Assembly: GCA_028023455.1 (NCBI GenBank)
Contig: JAQFVV010000322.1
Coordinates: forward strand, 901,001-965,000
Source: Epiperipatus broadwayi
Taxonomy: Eukaryota > Onychophora > Udeonychophora > Euonychophora > Peripatidae
Reading direction: 5' to 3'
DNA: 64,000 bases
Positions within the stretch are counted from its first letter, which is position 1, and the number at the start of each line of letters is the position of its first letter. The notes under the pieces were generated by a model. The model did not search any database. It was not told the DNA's origin and saw only the letters and a program-made list of their open reading frames with translations. This document shows, piece after piece, positions 44,555 through 56,871 of this stretch. The translations under genes were made by a program, and so were the position numbers.

Positions 44555-46875
44555 ATTACATTTTTAAAGTTGCATTCATAAATCACTAGTGCAGCATTTT
44601 GTATGGTTTTGTGCACTGGCAGAATTGCAGACAGAAATTTGATGTGATCGCAGCACAATTCTGTCATTTCTACTTCTTAAACATTTTATGAATTTCTGAG
44701 TAATAAATTATTCTATTTTTTTTTAATATAGTAAGTACAGCTAGAATTTTTGGGACTTTTATAAAAAAAATTTCAAAACTTTTTTAAATGTATATATATA
44801 ACAAAAGAGTCCCTAAGACTCACGGACCCAAATGCATCATCTTAGTTTGTTTCATTATAGCAGAAATTAATGACTGCTGTAAACCACCATGTAATAAGGC
44901 AATCATAAAAATTTAAGTAAAAATGACCATTTAAATTAAAATTTCTAACAAAAAAGTTATAGGAAAATAAGTTTAAAATAAAAGTATTAATTTTATGATT
45001 TTACAAGTGATTTAAATAAATATTAAAAATAATAATTCAAATTGCTATTTGATGGTGTTTCTTATTATTGCAAACATTGTTTTGTTTTGGAGTTATGTTT
45101 TACATTAGGCATATTTGCTTGGGAATCTTAGTAAAAAAACTAAATCAGGAATAGGCGCAAAATTTGTAATTATTAATATATATATATATGAAAATGCAAA
45201 AATAATGAAGAAAATGGTGATAGTCATTCTAAAGATTGTACTACTCAAGTACAGAATTTTCAATATATACAGAGGGCAAGATTTGATAAAAGTGAAAGAT
45301 ATTCATACTCTTAATGTACTTGGTAAAAAAATTTTAAGCTAAAAGCCAGAATGTAATAAAAAACAAAATTAAATTGTCATTCCCAAATTAAGATTATTGT
45401 TCAGTCAGTTGCTCAAGAAGTCACATGATTTTCAAGTACTTGAGGGCAAGTTGAAATCAATTTGGTTCAATTAATTAAACTGATTTTGTTTTATTTTTCT
45501 AGGAAACTTTAGTTGTTGAGAATGCCAGTCACCACTGAACTAAACTGCACAGGGATGCATGCAACTACTGTACCTCTAATATATATGAAGGAAAATGCCA
45601 GTACATATTGATCTTTGAACTTGCATAAACAATAGATTTTATAAATCAGTATACTTTACAAACATTTAAAAAAAATATTAGTTATATAATAATTTTTTTA
45701 TTAGAGACTAATAAATAACACTAAATACGTAACTTTTATTGCGGTCTATTAAATTATATTATTACTCAGTCAATAGCTATATTATTCTCTTTGTAAAAAA
45801 TATAAATCTCAAATGTTTTCTGCAATTAGGTACAATATTGAGAGTGATTAAAATAAAAAACAAGATTTTTGAATGTATTTCAGTTGAGAAAAATAAAAAA
45901 TTGAATTATTATGCCAGCCAATTAATTTAATGCTCAAATACCATTTTCTCTATTTAGAACATACAATGCAGCATATTTATCTGTGATTCTCTGAATATAG
46001 ATAAAACAGCACATGTATAACTAATTCTTCAGTAAGCTGATGGCCTCTCTGGGTATGCTGGTTCCTTCTAAACAATACTATCTTATTGTCATTTTTAGAA
46101 AAGTATAATCAAGGTAACTGCCTGCAGTAAGCTACCTTCAGTCTCTATGCTGTCTAATACACCACATATGCACAGAATATGAATACATAGAAGCTGGATC
46201 TTGCCTCCATATGAATTCAAACTTTACCATAGTAAACTATTAGCAGCAGTTGGATCCATTATCTTGCCTTCAGTTATAACTTCGTAACTCTGTCACATCC
46301 TGTGAAACTCTTAAAAACTCTTTCTCTAATCTTTTTTTCAACATTTTATAGTCATGGTGGGAAAAATGATACAGTAATTAAAAATAAGCTTTCCCTATCT
46401 TGATTGAAAAAAAAGAGTTAATGACTCTTTTTCAATTCAACTTAATCCTTTGAAAAACAACTTTGTGGAATTTTATTAAAATATGTCATACAAGCATTAA
46501 TTACAAAACAATTGCTAATCAAAAATAGATAATGGAATTTTATAATTACCAGTGTATCTATTGTAACATAAAACATGCTTGTTTTAATTTCAAAGTCAGA
46601 ATTAATAAAAAATTAATTAGACCTTTTTAAATGTTTAATTTCTAATAATTTTTTTTTAAATTCAAAATTATTTGATCCTTAAGTGTTATTCCAGTGTAAT
46701 ATAGAAAATATCTACAAAAAGATTTGTTTGTGTTTATTTCTACTTCTTCTTTCAACTTTATATATACATATGCACACACTATTGTTATTGTGTGCTTTGA
46801 GACACATAATTGAATCAATATATATATAGTAAATAAAGCAGATCCAGCATCAATGACAATATGCTTGAAATGCAT
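44555..46875. other. intergenic, no gene seen
   Basis: AT-rich with no convincing coding region; open frames near 45115 and 45739 lack any protein-like composition. 46040-46280 is less AT-rich and may be a decayed repeat. Confidence 0.5.
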
Positions 46876-46884
46876 TTTCTGCAT

Positions 46885-48160
46885 TCAGCATACCAGAGAC
46901 AATTGTCTCAGGCAATGGGACAACCAGCTTTCACCTTGAATAAATTCAAAAGGTTTTGTGAAAGAAATGCAATATAGAAATTAATGATCCTATCTTTCCA
47001 CCTAGAAATTAATTGGATTAGCTAAAATATAAAAAAAGTAAAAAGACATTAATAAAAGTGGAAGGAAATGACTGGCAAACAAAAGTAACTAGACTATTGT
47101 CCCAACATGTAATACCATCAATGACAACAGCAAAATCTCTGAGTGAATTAATTTTTAGAAGACAGACATGTAGCCATTTATTAGACATAGTAAATCTTCA
47201 TGCCCCAAAGAAAACAATGCAGACATCAAAATATAAAATATCTGAAGAGGTGCTAAGTTGGATGTACCCTATAAATAAATAGGTATCAGCAGAAGTAATC
47301 ACACTGAAAGGGAAATATATAGAAATAGGAAAAAACAAGAGATAGAAGGCTTCACTATAGGAACCAGGACCAACTATAAATGGATACCAATAACTTACAT
47401 ATACATGGAAAAAACAAGAAAAAAATTTAATCTACTACACACTATCAGAGTTAATATTGAAAACAACTCAGAAGAGGGTTGGATACAGTCCAAAGGCAAT
47501 TCAATCTGAGACTAAAGAAGCATGATGAGGACCCCATACCTGAAAAATTCTGACATAAATTTTTTTATTTAACAAAAATGAAAATAATTAGTTTAAGATA
47601 AGGGAGAGGAATGTTTTATATGGGAGGCATTTTATTAATAATAAGGAAATGTATGAAATGTCAATAAATAATAATAGTTGTTATTGGATTTAGTGAGAGA
47701 CAATGACATTAGTTTGGATATAAATGTAATCCTTAATGTAAAGTAAAAGTAGTAGTCAGAGTAAGTGAGTGCTTTCATAAAGATCTGCTTGTTTTTTGAA
47801 TCCAAAGTAAGAGTATATTTACTCTGTAATTACAAGTCAGCAGGGTTAGCAAGAGAAACTACGTAGAAATGTATTCACCTTTAAGAAGCAATAACTATGT
47901 CATAATAAAGTTCAGAACAAGAAGAAAGAAATGTATGAATGCTAATCAATGTGACAGGTAATATGAATAAGTGTCAGCATAGAAGCAAGGACATGTCACT
48001 AAACCATACTTCCAGTTTAGCAACAATCAGAACAGAACTATTATGGGTCACAGGTTCTTTACACACAGTGCAATGGAAAATCAAAAGACGGTCACTGATA
48101 ATATCAGGAAACCTAGTGGAGAGAGTATACAGGTCTACCTGTCCACAGAAAAGTAAATAA
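46885..48160 (+). pseudogene. Ty3/gypsy-type retrotransposon relic (integrase)
   Basis: At 46890-46945 the frame reads PETIVSGNGTTSF, the integrase core where the family has DNGT; the catalytic Asp has become Gly. FKRFCERNAI follows in another frame. At 47058-47282 an open frame reads NDWQTKVTRLLSQ then SLSELIFRRQTCSHLLDI, equivalent to the 'TGxSPxELLFGRxxRTxLD' region. Near 48034-48110, WVTGSLHTVQW resembles the C-terminal 'VTGPxSY' barrel. A ~600-bp interval between these parts is unexplained. It is heavily decayed, with no LTRs found. Confidence 0.7.
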
Positions 48161-48633
48161 GATGACACACACATACTGTCACATATCATATGTGCATATA
48201 CATGTTTAGTTTTCAGATAACATTCAATCTAATCCACAACAGCCAAGGTATTGACCATAGGTGACCAAAAAGTCACATACCCGAAGTAATAATTAGAGTC
48301 ATGGAGCATTACAGAACTGACACAGATCAACCTATTTGTACCCACATAGAATGAGGCTCACCTAGCTGACATGATATAAGAGAATTAAGCAGACATATAA
48401 CACAGAGAACCAATTCGCCACTAGAGATAATGTTCCTGACAATCATTGTCTAAAACAAGAACCTGAAGATAGCAAAAGCTGAGCCAAGAATGGCATTTCA
48501 TGAATGTTGGTGTACATATTGAGTAATAAATTATGAAATATAGTTGAGCATTTGCATTCATAAATGACCATGGCTGCATCTAAGATCAAATACAATAAGT
48601 TTTTACTATTTTATTAACTAAATGTATTTAATA

Positions 48634-48780
48634 TATAGGTACATGAACACAGGCTTTCACACGACCCACCACTCTTCACACTATCTCACAACACTGATAC
48701 ACTTGAACACATATATGTTGAAAAAATAAATAATTACCAATATACGTATTTCATGCTAAACCAGCAATCATCAGTTGTAT
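48634..48780 (-). repeat. type-1 hammerhead repeat, copy C
   Basis: Minus strand: hammerhead at 48736-48779 followed by the family tail (TTCAAGTGTATCAGTG, AGTGGTGGGTCGTGTGAAAG) ending near 48634. The part upstream of the ribozyme is missing. Confidence 0.75.
48736..48779 (-). ncRNA. hammerhead ribozyme, core intact but helix I eroded (copy 1C)
   Basis: CTGATGA, helix II TTGCT-GGTTT-AGCAT (4 bp plus a U/U mismatch at the core end), GAA, ATACGTAT, A, TTGGT. The 5' strand of helix I is ATACAA, so only 3 bp remain. Cleavage is likely weak or absent. Confidence 0.78.
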
Positions 48781-48799
48781 TTATCATTATATTTTATAC

Positions 48800-49730
48800 A
48801 ATTTATGTAAAATAAAGCCGTGAAATAATAATAAACACAATAATTGCAAAACATATAAATATCCATAACTTCCAAATTTGTTTTATCATTTTTTATTTAA
48901 AGTGATAATACTAATAATTATGGTTAGGTATATTTAATAAATAGTTTGAAGCCATTTAAATTTATAAAAAAGTAAATCCAAAAAATTCTTGTTAAATAAT
49001 AACTATTGTTTTTGAATTCATATAATCATATTTGAGTAAATACTCAACTTTGCGAATTTTTTTTTCTGGGTATCAGTAAACATAATTCACTAAATATAAC
49101 TACGTCAAATGTATCGTGTAGACAAAAAATTAATAAGTGATTTAAAAATACACTAACTGCCTGTCAGTCTGAAAAAAAAATGATGCAAGCTGTAAATCAT
49201 TGAAAAAATAATTTTGGAAAACTTTATTGTCCAAAAATAGTAAGCAATGACAACAATTATAGTAATATACATAATTTTAATCGCAAAAAATCATTTGTTG
49301 CTTTAACTATGTTTGTTTTTTAAATAATTTACATATATATAAGGTTTCTTTTTAGTTTTAAATTACAAATTATTAATTTGTTTTTTTTTATTTTATCAAA
49401 AATGTAGGGTCACAAGCTAACTCATTAATAAGAAAAATAACGAGGGAAACGTGAGAATGAATGTTAACAATGTAGTACATTAAAATATGTCTATATATAT
49501 ACAGATTAAAAATTTAACGTTTGTTAATATGAATAAAGGACAGGCAGTTCTTTTCTTAATTTATTGACAATAATAAAAATAGTTTAGAAACATTTTTTAT
49601 CTTAAAAAAGCTTTAATAACATTTGATTGCCCAAGAAGGATTATTTCAGGAATGGATTTTTTAATTTAAATTGCAATCCGGAAGTAAAAAAAAATCTTTT
49701 TATGTTTTAAATATGTACGTAAACATTTGC
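48800..49730. other. intergenic, no gene seen
   Basis: AT-rich; nothing recognised. Confidence 0.5.
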
Positions 49731-49747
49731 TATATTCTTTTATCTTT

Positions 49748-49845
49748 TCAACATGTGTGTGATCAAGTGTATCAGCGGTATGAGATAGCATGGATGGTTG
49801 AGAGTCGTGTAAAGTCTGAGTTCAAACCCCTATATATTACATATA
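49748..49845 (+). repeat. tail fragment of the type-1 hammerhead repeat
   Basis: CAACATGTGTGTGATCAAG, TGTATCAGCGGTATGAGATA, AAAGTCTGAGTTCAAACCCC matches the region after the type-1 hammerheads. The last part resembles a Pol III B box. The ribozyme is absent. Confidence 0.7.
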
Positions 49846-50037
49846 TAAATAAGTGCAGTTATGGAAAAGCCTGTATTGTAGATGAAAATATTCTTTTATA
49901 TAAAATATTTTTTTTGGGGGGACGGACCCATTCATATCCTAATCAGACTCAGAATTTTTTCTAATGTCTGTTAATAAATGGATACCTGATTATTTTTAGA
50001 TAGAGGGTTAAACAAAGATAAAAAAAATTATTCAAAT

Positions 50038-50147
50038 GTCAAGCATTGTTAGCCGGGAGGTCATCGCAGCTTCCTTGTAAGCAAGTAGTTGGTTGCAGAC
50101 GGTTGTGGGTTCGCGTCCCGGCCGATGCTATGACATATAAAAAAAAA
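50038..50147 (+). mobile_element. tRNA-derived SINE, copy 3
   Basis: TTAGCCGGGAGGTCATCGCAG (A-box region, first 20 bases cited in part), GTGGGTTCGCGTCCCGG (B box), GCCGATGCTATGACA and an A run. A 9-bp direct repeat TATTCAAAT flanks it (50029-50037 and 50148-50156). Same family as 6776-6886 and 35612-35712. Confidence 0.85.
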
Positions 50148-50159
50148 TATTCAAATCTT

Positions 50160-51270
50160 CACCGTCTGGTAATTAGCTCCCCCTGGTGAGTAATGACTTC
50201 TTCACTATTCCTTTACGAGAAAGTGATGAAGAGATTTTTGAATTGCAGAGAGCTATTTAAAAGCTGCTCCTTGAAATTTTTTAGATATATATGCATTACT
50301 TGCTGATACACAAATACATATAATGCATTTTATTGTGCTGCTGTTACAACTAATATAATTTCATTTTAATTATAAAACAAATTAAGGAGAATGAGATCCA
50401 TCTGGCCATAAAAAAATCAGTTTTTTAAAAAATGATAAATTGTAATAGAGCAATTTTTATGATTTTATTGAAGTAATTGTTAAGATTTTATAAATTTATT
50501 GCTAGTTTATTCTCTCCTCCTCCTATTAATTTTGTGATAACAAAAAAGTATAGGATGTTGTTTCATCAAAGAATTGGTACAATTTCTGATACAAATAGAC
50601 TTTCCTAACTTGCTCTTTTTTCTTTTTTAATCACTTAAGTTAATTTAGAGCCTGGTCATTATCTCACACCATTGGTCATCTCTTTGTATTAATTGTGTAA
50701 TGAGATGGTGTTTGGGCAACCACATTTCCATCCTTCAATTACAAGGACATCATTTTTTAAAAATTTAGCTTAAAACCTAAAGAATAAACCAATGTTGGTA
50801 AAAGATTTAGTAATCTGGTAGGCCTTAGTTGTGATTTTTTCTTAAGGCTGAATAATTAGTAATGAATGTATTTGGAACTGGATTTGAGACAAGAGTTCCA
50901 ATTGGCAAAGACTGTAGGGATTATTCTGCAATGTGGTCTAAAAATAGACTGTCTCACACTATCTGCTTAGAAAAGAATAATAATAATAAATAATTAAATA
51001 GTATCTGTAGTAATAAAAGATAGTGATAGTAGTAAAGGTAAGTATTATAAATCTATTTTTTTCCTAAATACAGGTACATAAAAATGTGCTAATATTACAT
51101 GATACAAATTTTTCAAGAACAGAATAAAGAACTGCACTGATGGTTAAAGAGCTGTCAAGATTTAAGATAATATAGCTGCTTTTTAGTGAAATTCATCTTC
51201 AAGAGAAAGGAATTTTAATAGAATAGGTGAATGACTATAGGTTTGTTTGGAAAAGTAGAATAATCAGAGT
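50160..51270. other. intergenic, no gene seen
   Basis: AT-rich; nothing recognised. Confidence 0.5.
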
Positions 51271-52085
51271 AAGAATAATATATGGTGTTGAATTTTAGTC
51301 TAAAGTTTAATTTAATATTTCCTATTCTTGAAATTTCTTATTATATTAATGAAAGGCTGTTGGCATTAAAACTTACTTTGCACAATAATACTAGTGCTTA
51401 TTTTATTAATGTCTATGCTCCAATCTTAAATTCTGATAATTCAGAGGAAAAAAGCTTTTATTCCTTATTGAATAACCTTATTACAGCATTACAATTAAAA
51501 GATTGGATTTTTCTTCTTGAAGACTTTAATACATACGTTTGGATAAATAGTATTTTAGCCAAAAGTTGTTGAAATAATAATATTAGTAATGTTAATTCAA
51601 ATTAATTGTTGTTTTTGAACTTTGGTACAACATATGGATTGACTACTTCAAACAATTTGTTCAGGGATAAAAACTGTTATAAAGGAACATGGATACATGC
51701 ACACTCAAAATAATGACATTTAATAAATTACATTATAGTTAGGAGTCAAAATATAAGAGAAGTTCACACAGATTGTTGGACATATCATAAATGAATATGT
51801 TCTAAGATTAAAATGATACTTGCATTAAAAAAGAGATATTATTCAAGAATATTAACGTTCAATCTTTGAAAATATCTATTATATGTAATAAATTTCAACA
51901 GCTACTAAATACTAAAACTAATTTAGTTCTTCAGGATTGTCAATATTACTGAAGCATAGATTTTATCTTAAGGAGTGTGTAATATATTCATTAAATAGAA
52001 GAATCATGACTGGTTTTTTGATAATAATCTTATTAAACCACTAATCATCACATGATTACCATTGTTTATATGTACGCATGCTGTT

Positions 52086-52340
52086 AACACAGAGACAAAA
52101 CTCTCTATATAGTGGTGACATTTAGTGTAACCAGAGTAATCAATGGATGCAAGAAGATTTGTGCTTAAAATCCCTAACTAGTACTTTCTCATCCATTATA
52201 TCTAGACTAGTTTCTAACTTGTGGCTTCCATCAGTGAGGAGCCTTGATAAGGATTTTATAAACAATCATTTTTGCATTCATTGATTACTCTGGCTTGCAT
52301 TGAATGGCACTAATATATGGAGAGTTTTGTCTCTGTGTTT
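52086..52340. mobile_element. type-2 TIR/hammerhead element, two-armed copy inserted in the LINE relic
   Basis: Terminal inverted repeats of ~66-72 bp (52086-52152 and 52267-52340) share ACACAGAGACAAAACTCTC and CCAGAGTAATCAATG. The interior carries the decayed hammerhead on the minus strand (52201-52239). This is the most complete member of the family here and shows that ribozyme and inverted ends belong to one unit. Confidence 0.8.
52201..52239 (-). ncRNA. hammerhead ribozyme relic (copy 2c)
   Basis: Minus strand: CTCA, CTGATGG (core A9 changed to G), helix II around CCACAA (A-U, G-U, C-G), GAA, helix III ACTAGT, C, TAGA. Predicted inactive. Confidence 0.7.
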
Positions 52341-54159
52341 ATGATCTTATTATTAGTAATTTGATTAAAAAGAAATTTGGAATTTTTGGCTTGGCAGAAT
52401 AATAAATTAAATGTGGAACTTTGTAATAAATGTAGGGATCTGACAACAAGGAATAAAAATGATAAGTGAATTAAAACTACAAAAAAAAAATAGATGTGTT
52501 GATTATGATCATTCTATATCGTTTTTTGATGCACTGAAACTAACATATGAACATAAAAAATGGTATCATAATGCTATTATATTAATTTCAGAAATGGTAT
52601 TCTCTTTATAATGACAATGATAATTTGAACAAATGGAAAGAGTATTTCGACCATCTTTTGAATACTAATACAAGAAGTTTTAAATATGGTAATGATATAT
52701 TAGCTTCAAAAATATTGGAATTTTAGAAACATGTGGACTCATGAAATTGCTGCTTAATCTTAATGATGTTTCTAATGTTCCAATTTTTAAAAATAAAAGG
52801 AATTGACAAGTTTGCATTAATCATCATGAAATATTATTATCTACTACAGCAAAGGCTCTTTCAATATTTTTTTAAATAAGTCGATTTGATTCCAGTCATA
52901 GATGAATAGTTATCAGTGTGGCTTTAGAGATTGTTGGTGGACAAATACAAAACGTGTCTGGGACAAAAAAGTGGTTTACGTATTATTATTATGATTTGTT
53001 CAAATAATTTAATTCAGTTAACCAGATAAGTTTATAGTATAATTTGAAATTAATTGATTGTCTATCAAAAATTATTCATATTGTACAGTTTTTATTTGAT
53101 GGCGTAGAAGAAAATATTATTATTACAGGTGGAAAATCTGAGGCATTTGAAATGAAGAAAAATATATTTATTTGCTCCAACATTATTTTTAATTATTATG
53201 ATAGTTGTCTTTGATACTGTTTGTGGACACCTTAATGAAATAGGGATCAAGATGTGATATAGATTTGATGGTAGAATTTTTAATTTGAATTAATTAAAAA
53301 CAAAAAAAAAAGAGTCTCAACCTCATGGATTCTGGATTTACAATATGCTGAAGATGATCTATTTTTGCTAATTTAAAAGATTACTTACAGGATATTCTTA
53401 GTGTTGTGAATGCAACATTTAAAGTCTATGATTTAATAATTAATGTTTAAAAACCTCAAGTATTAACCATACCATAAGATATATTGTCAATTTGAGAATA
53501 TAAATTAATTTAAATACCATGATAATTTTATGAGCAGAAATGGCGACTTAGATGTTGAAATATAACAGAATTCAATGCTGCTTTTAATAAGTTAAATGAT
53601 AAGGTACTTCATCACAGGGATCTAACTACTGCAGGTAATTTATCTGCATATAGATGTAACTTTACCTAATTTATTATATGGATGTGAAACTTGAATTCTC
53701 TAATGGCACAATATAAAGACATTAGAAAAGTTTCATTTAAGAATGCTCCATAAAATTTTAAAATATAATGGCAAGATAATAAAAGCAATTAATATATTAT
53801 TCAACTATGATACTATAGAATCCGCTATTGCAAAATCACAACTTTGTTAAATTGGACATATAAAGCAAAACTTTTTTAAAGGATGCTTTATGATATAATA
53901 GATTTTGTGAGAAAGGTAGAGCTTGTCTATATGATAAGGAGTATCCCAAAAGTATTCTAAAGAAATGCTGTACTGATTGTTTCCATTGGAAAGATTAGCA
54001 CCCAGAATAAAATATAAAAGTTTTCTGCTGAAGAAATTAAAAGATAACATCATGAAATATCAAATAAGCAGGAAAATGAACCAGTATATTTTGTATGTGA
54101 AAATATTTATGATTCACGGATTGGTTTGTATAGTCACTGCAAAACTCATTTCTAAAATA

Positions 54160-54565
54160 ATTTTTTTTTCTTTTCATTTATTATACTTGGAGTTGGAATG
54201 GCGATAGTCATTTATGAGTAGGTTCTATATGTATGTAGGTATTTAAATAAATATTTTAATATTGCTATTATATACATGCATACTTTTAAAAACATAATAG
54301 TTCCCCAATTTGGTATAATTTTTTTTGATTAATTAAAAATTATTCTATTGTTATAATTTATAATATATGCTATATTCATAAATGATGTAAGTTATTTATC
54401 AAAAAAATAGATATGATAATGATCATGAGAGGTTACAACCATCATTATATATTACATAGCACTATGCTGATCGCATAATATACTATAAGCATATCAAATT
54501 ATTTCAATTTATAATAACGATTAGGAAATTACTTATTGAAAAATTCAACTTAGAAGCAACAAAAT
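54160..54565. other. intergenic, no gene seen
   Basis: AT-rich; nothing recognised. Confidence 0.5.
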
Positions 54566-54568
54566 CTA

Positions 54569-54796
54569 TTAATAATTTTTTATTGGGCATTCATTAGACT
54601 AGAGATTGTTCACTTAATGAATAATATTTCTGTAGTGTAATTTTCATGACACCACTCTCACACAGGTAAAGACTGGTTTCTATCCACTTTTAACATCTCG
54701 TGGAAGAGTGTAATCATAAACACAACACTACAGAAATATTATTCATTAAGTGGATAATATCAAGTCTAATGAATAATTAATAAAAATTATTAATTT
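54569..54796. mobile_element. foldback/MITE, ~228 bp with ~70-bp arms
   Basis: Arms 54569-54638 and 54724-54796 are inverted copies sharing ATTCATTAGACT, CACTTAATGAATAATATT and TCTGTAGTGT. The central part (GGTTTCTATCCACTTTTAAC) recurs inverted at 55025-55128, so a larger inverted structure spans 54615-55128 and encloses hammerhead copy 1D. Confidence 0.8.
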
Positions 54797-54931
54797 ACTT
54801 CCATCAAATGGTTTATCTAAAGTTGTGAGGGCAGCATGTTTGACACTTATCAATTAAACTGTAGTAATTGGCTATCTATATGTACTAAACACTGATAAAA
54901 ATATGTGTATGTGTAAAATATTATGATCTGT

Positions 54932-54975
54932 GCTAACTGGTGAGTGCTGGCTCAGCATGAAATATACACTTTGGA
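54932..54975 (+). ncRNA. hammerhead ribozyme relic (copy 1D)
   Basis: GCTAA, CTGGTGA (core A6 changed to G), helix II GTGCT-GGCTC-AGCAT (5 bp), GAAA, an eroded helix III (TATACACT), TTGGA. Helix I keeps 4 pairs. Predicted inactive. Confidence 0.7.
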
Positions 54976-55024
54976 GATTTTGGGGATCATAATCTTTTTC
55001 ACATTTTTTGGTCATATGTTTATG

Positions 55025-55128
55025 ATTACATCTTTCCACAAGGTGTTAAAAGTGGATAGAAACCATTCCCTATCTTGATTTGAGAATGGTGTAGTAAAAA
55101 TTACACTACAGAAATATTATTCATTAAC
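55025..55128. repeat. inverted partner of the 54615-54722 segment
   Basis: Its reverse complement shares AATGAATAATATTTCTGTAG, GGTTTCTATCCACTTTTAAC and TGTAATCATA with 54615-54722. Confidence 0.8.
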
Positions 55129-55134
55129 TGGTAA

Positions 55135-56715
55135 ATCTTTTCTGGGAGAAGGTTTCCACGATTTCTAAAAAGACAAGGCATTTAAAGTTATGTAGCTTAT
55201 AGAAGTTAAACCAAGTTTTTCCAAATGCAACAGCATTTGATTATAGCTCTTGAGAGATGTCAAGTATTTTCCATTATTAATTTAACAGTTGCCACTAGAT
55301 GATTAAAGTAGTCTAACATATACTTATATTATTCATATACATTTAAAAATCCACTTTGCCTATTATTTTAAGAATTTTATGCTTAACACATGATTTTCAT
55401 TGTATAAAATAAAACATTAGCTTTGGATATTTAAATTACTTCTATAGTTTGATTCCAAGTATTTGTTAGTTTTAATATAAATAACAAAAACATGGTGACT
55501 TAAATAACTACATCTTTCAAGTAAGAGACTAAAGTTTTTTGACTCTACAGCTGCATAGTTAAATGATGATGATGAGAATAAATTTAAGGGCATATAGCAT
55601 TTATTGTTTATATCATACTTTTTGTTTCAATGTTTGTACATCTTTTAATAGCATTGATAAATATTGCACTTCTATTACCAATAATCTAACAGATATTTGA
55701 ATTCTTTATTTTCTGAATTTACTGTTATAAATCATCAGAATATAAATTATTGAATAATTTTTATATATCAAATATTAAAAAAAGGTAAAAGTGATAAAAT
55801 GAATTTAGTTTTTTTTGCTTTATAGAGTTTTATTACTCATTTTATTTATATTTAAAAAATAATATATATATATATTACAGTAAATACTTTTCTTTACTAT
55901 GTATTAAAAAGCCAAAAGTAATTGCTTTTCAACTACAATTTGCATTTTTAAAATTAATTTGTGGGGCATCCAGAAATTAATTAATTCTATCACTAGTTGT
56001 AATTAGTGTTTCAATTAATTAATTTCTGAACACCTTACACTTTTATTTCAAGTTAAATTTAAAAAGCCAAATTGTGGGCGAAGAAAACAATTAGAAAACA
56101 ATTTTTGGGTTTTTAGTATCTAATACATAAAATTATTTATTATAAAATATTTTTTTATGTATATACTTTTTAGTATTCATTTTTTTTTTGTAATTATTTC
56201 TATTAAATTTTATAACAGAAAATAAAACAATGTCACAGTCTATGTAATATTTGAAAGGAAATTTATGCACATTAAAATCAATTCCAATATTATTTTGTTT
56301 ATGAAGTAAAAATTTTCAAATAATAAATTTTTATAATCAAGAGAAAATAAAACTTCTGCCATTTTTTAAAAAAGCAACTTTGAAAATCAAGAGAAATTAA
56401 GGTTTATTTTTATTTTTATTGATTGTAAAAGTTTTTTTAATGTAAGCCTTTTTTCTTAAAAAAAATCATCTTTCATATGCATCACTTAAAACTTACTGAA
56501 CCAATATCAACTCAACATGTTTGAAAGTTGGGCCATAACCCCATTAGACTGGACAAACAACTGAAAGAATTTCAAAATATTTTATTGTCATATTGCATTG
56601 TTATCAATTTCTATAAAATATACAAAATTGGAAAGAAATCCAATTGATAGAAGTTAAATTGAGTTATAAATTTTAATATAAATAAACAAGTGAACAGAGT
56701 TTCTAAGTTAAATGA
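55135..56715. other. intergenic, no gene seen
   Basis: AT-rich. A short inverted repeat built on AATTAATTTCTG lies at about 55970-56030. No coding signal. Confidence 0.5.
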
Positions 56716-56717
56716 AA

Positions 56718-56871
56718 GTAGACAAAACTCTCCATACAATAGTGCCCCTCAGTGTTAGCCAGAGTAATCAATGAGTGTCAGAAGGCTTTATGCACAAGCC
56801 TTCTGGCATCCATTGATTACTCTGGCTGGCACTGAGTGGCACTACTCTATGGAGAGTTTTTCCTGTTTTAA
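56718..56871. mobile_element. type-2 foldback element without ribozyme, 7-nt loop
   Basis: Arms of ~70 bp (56718-56788 and 56796-56871) are inverted copies of the type-2 family end (AAAACTCTCCATA, CCAGAGTAATCAATG, AGAAGGCTT), separated only by TATGCAC. The hammerhead-bearing centre has been lost. Confidence 0.85.

Larger units (their letters stand above)
51281..54150 (+). pseudogene. APE-type LINE relic, ~2.9 kb (endonuclease to C-terminal finger)
   Basis: The order matches a jockey/CR1/L2-like LINE ORF2. Endonuclease: NERLLALKLTLHNN, FINVYAPILNSDN and LLEDFN (51330-51530). Its C-terminal part: LFLNFGTTYGLTTSNNLFRD, TWIHAHSK and INYIIVRSQNI with WTYH (51600-51790). Linker: LNKWKEYFDHLLN (52625-52665). 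RT: LQYAEDD at about 53340, equivalent to the YADD box. Thumb region: NLLYGCET and IKTLEKFHLRMLHKIL (53670-53760). The end has FVCENIYDSRIGLYSHCKTH (54090-54150), a C2HC/C2H2-like finger. Many stops and shifts make it inactive. A type-2 TIR element is inserted at 52086-52340. Confidence 0.85.

Noticed and set aside
47974-48189. 71-residue Cys-containing minus-strand frame
   Set aside because: Opposite the gypsy relic's C-terminal region; no domain recognised.
53847-54053. 68-residue minus-strand frame
   Set aside because: Antisense of the LINE relic's C-terminal part.
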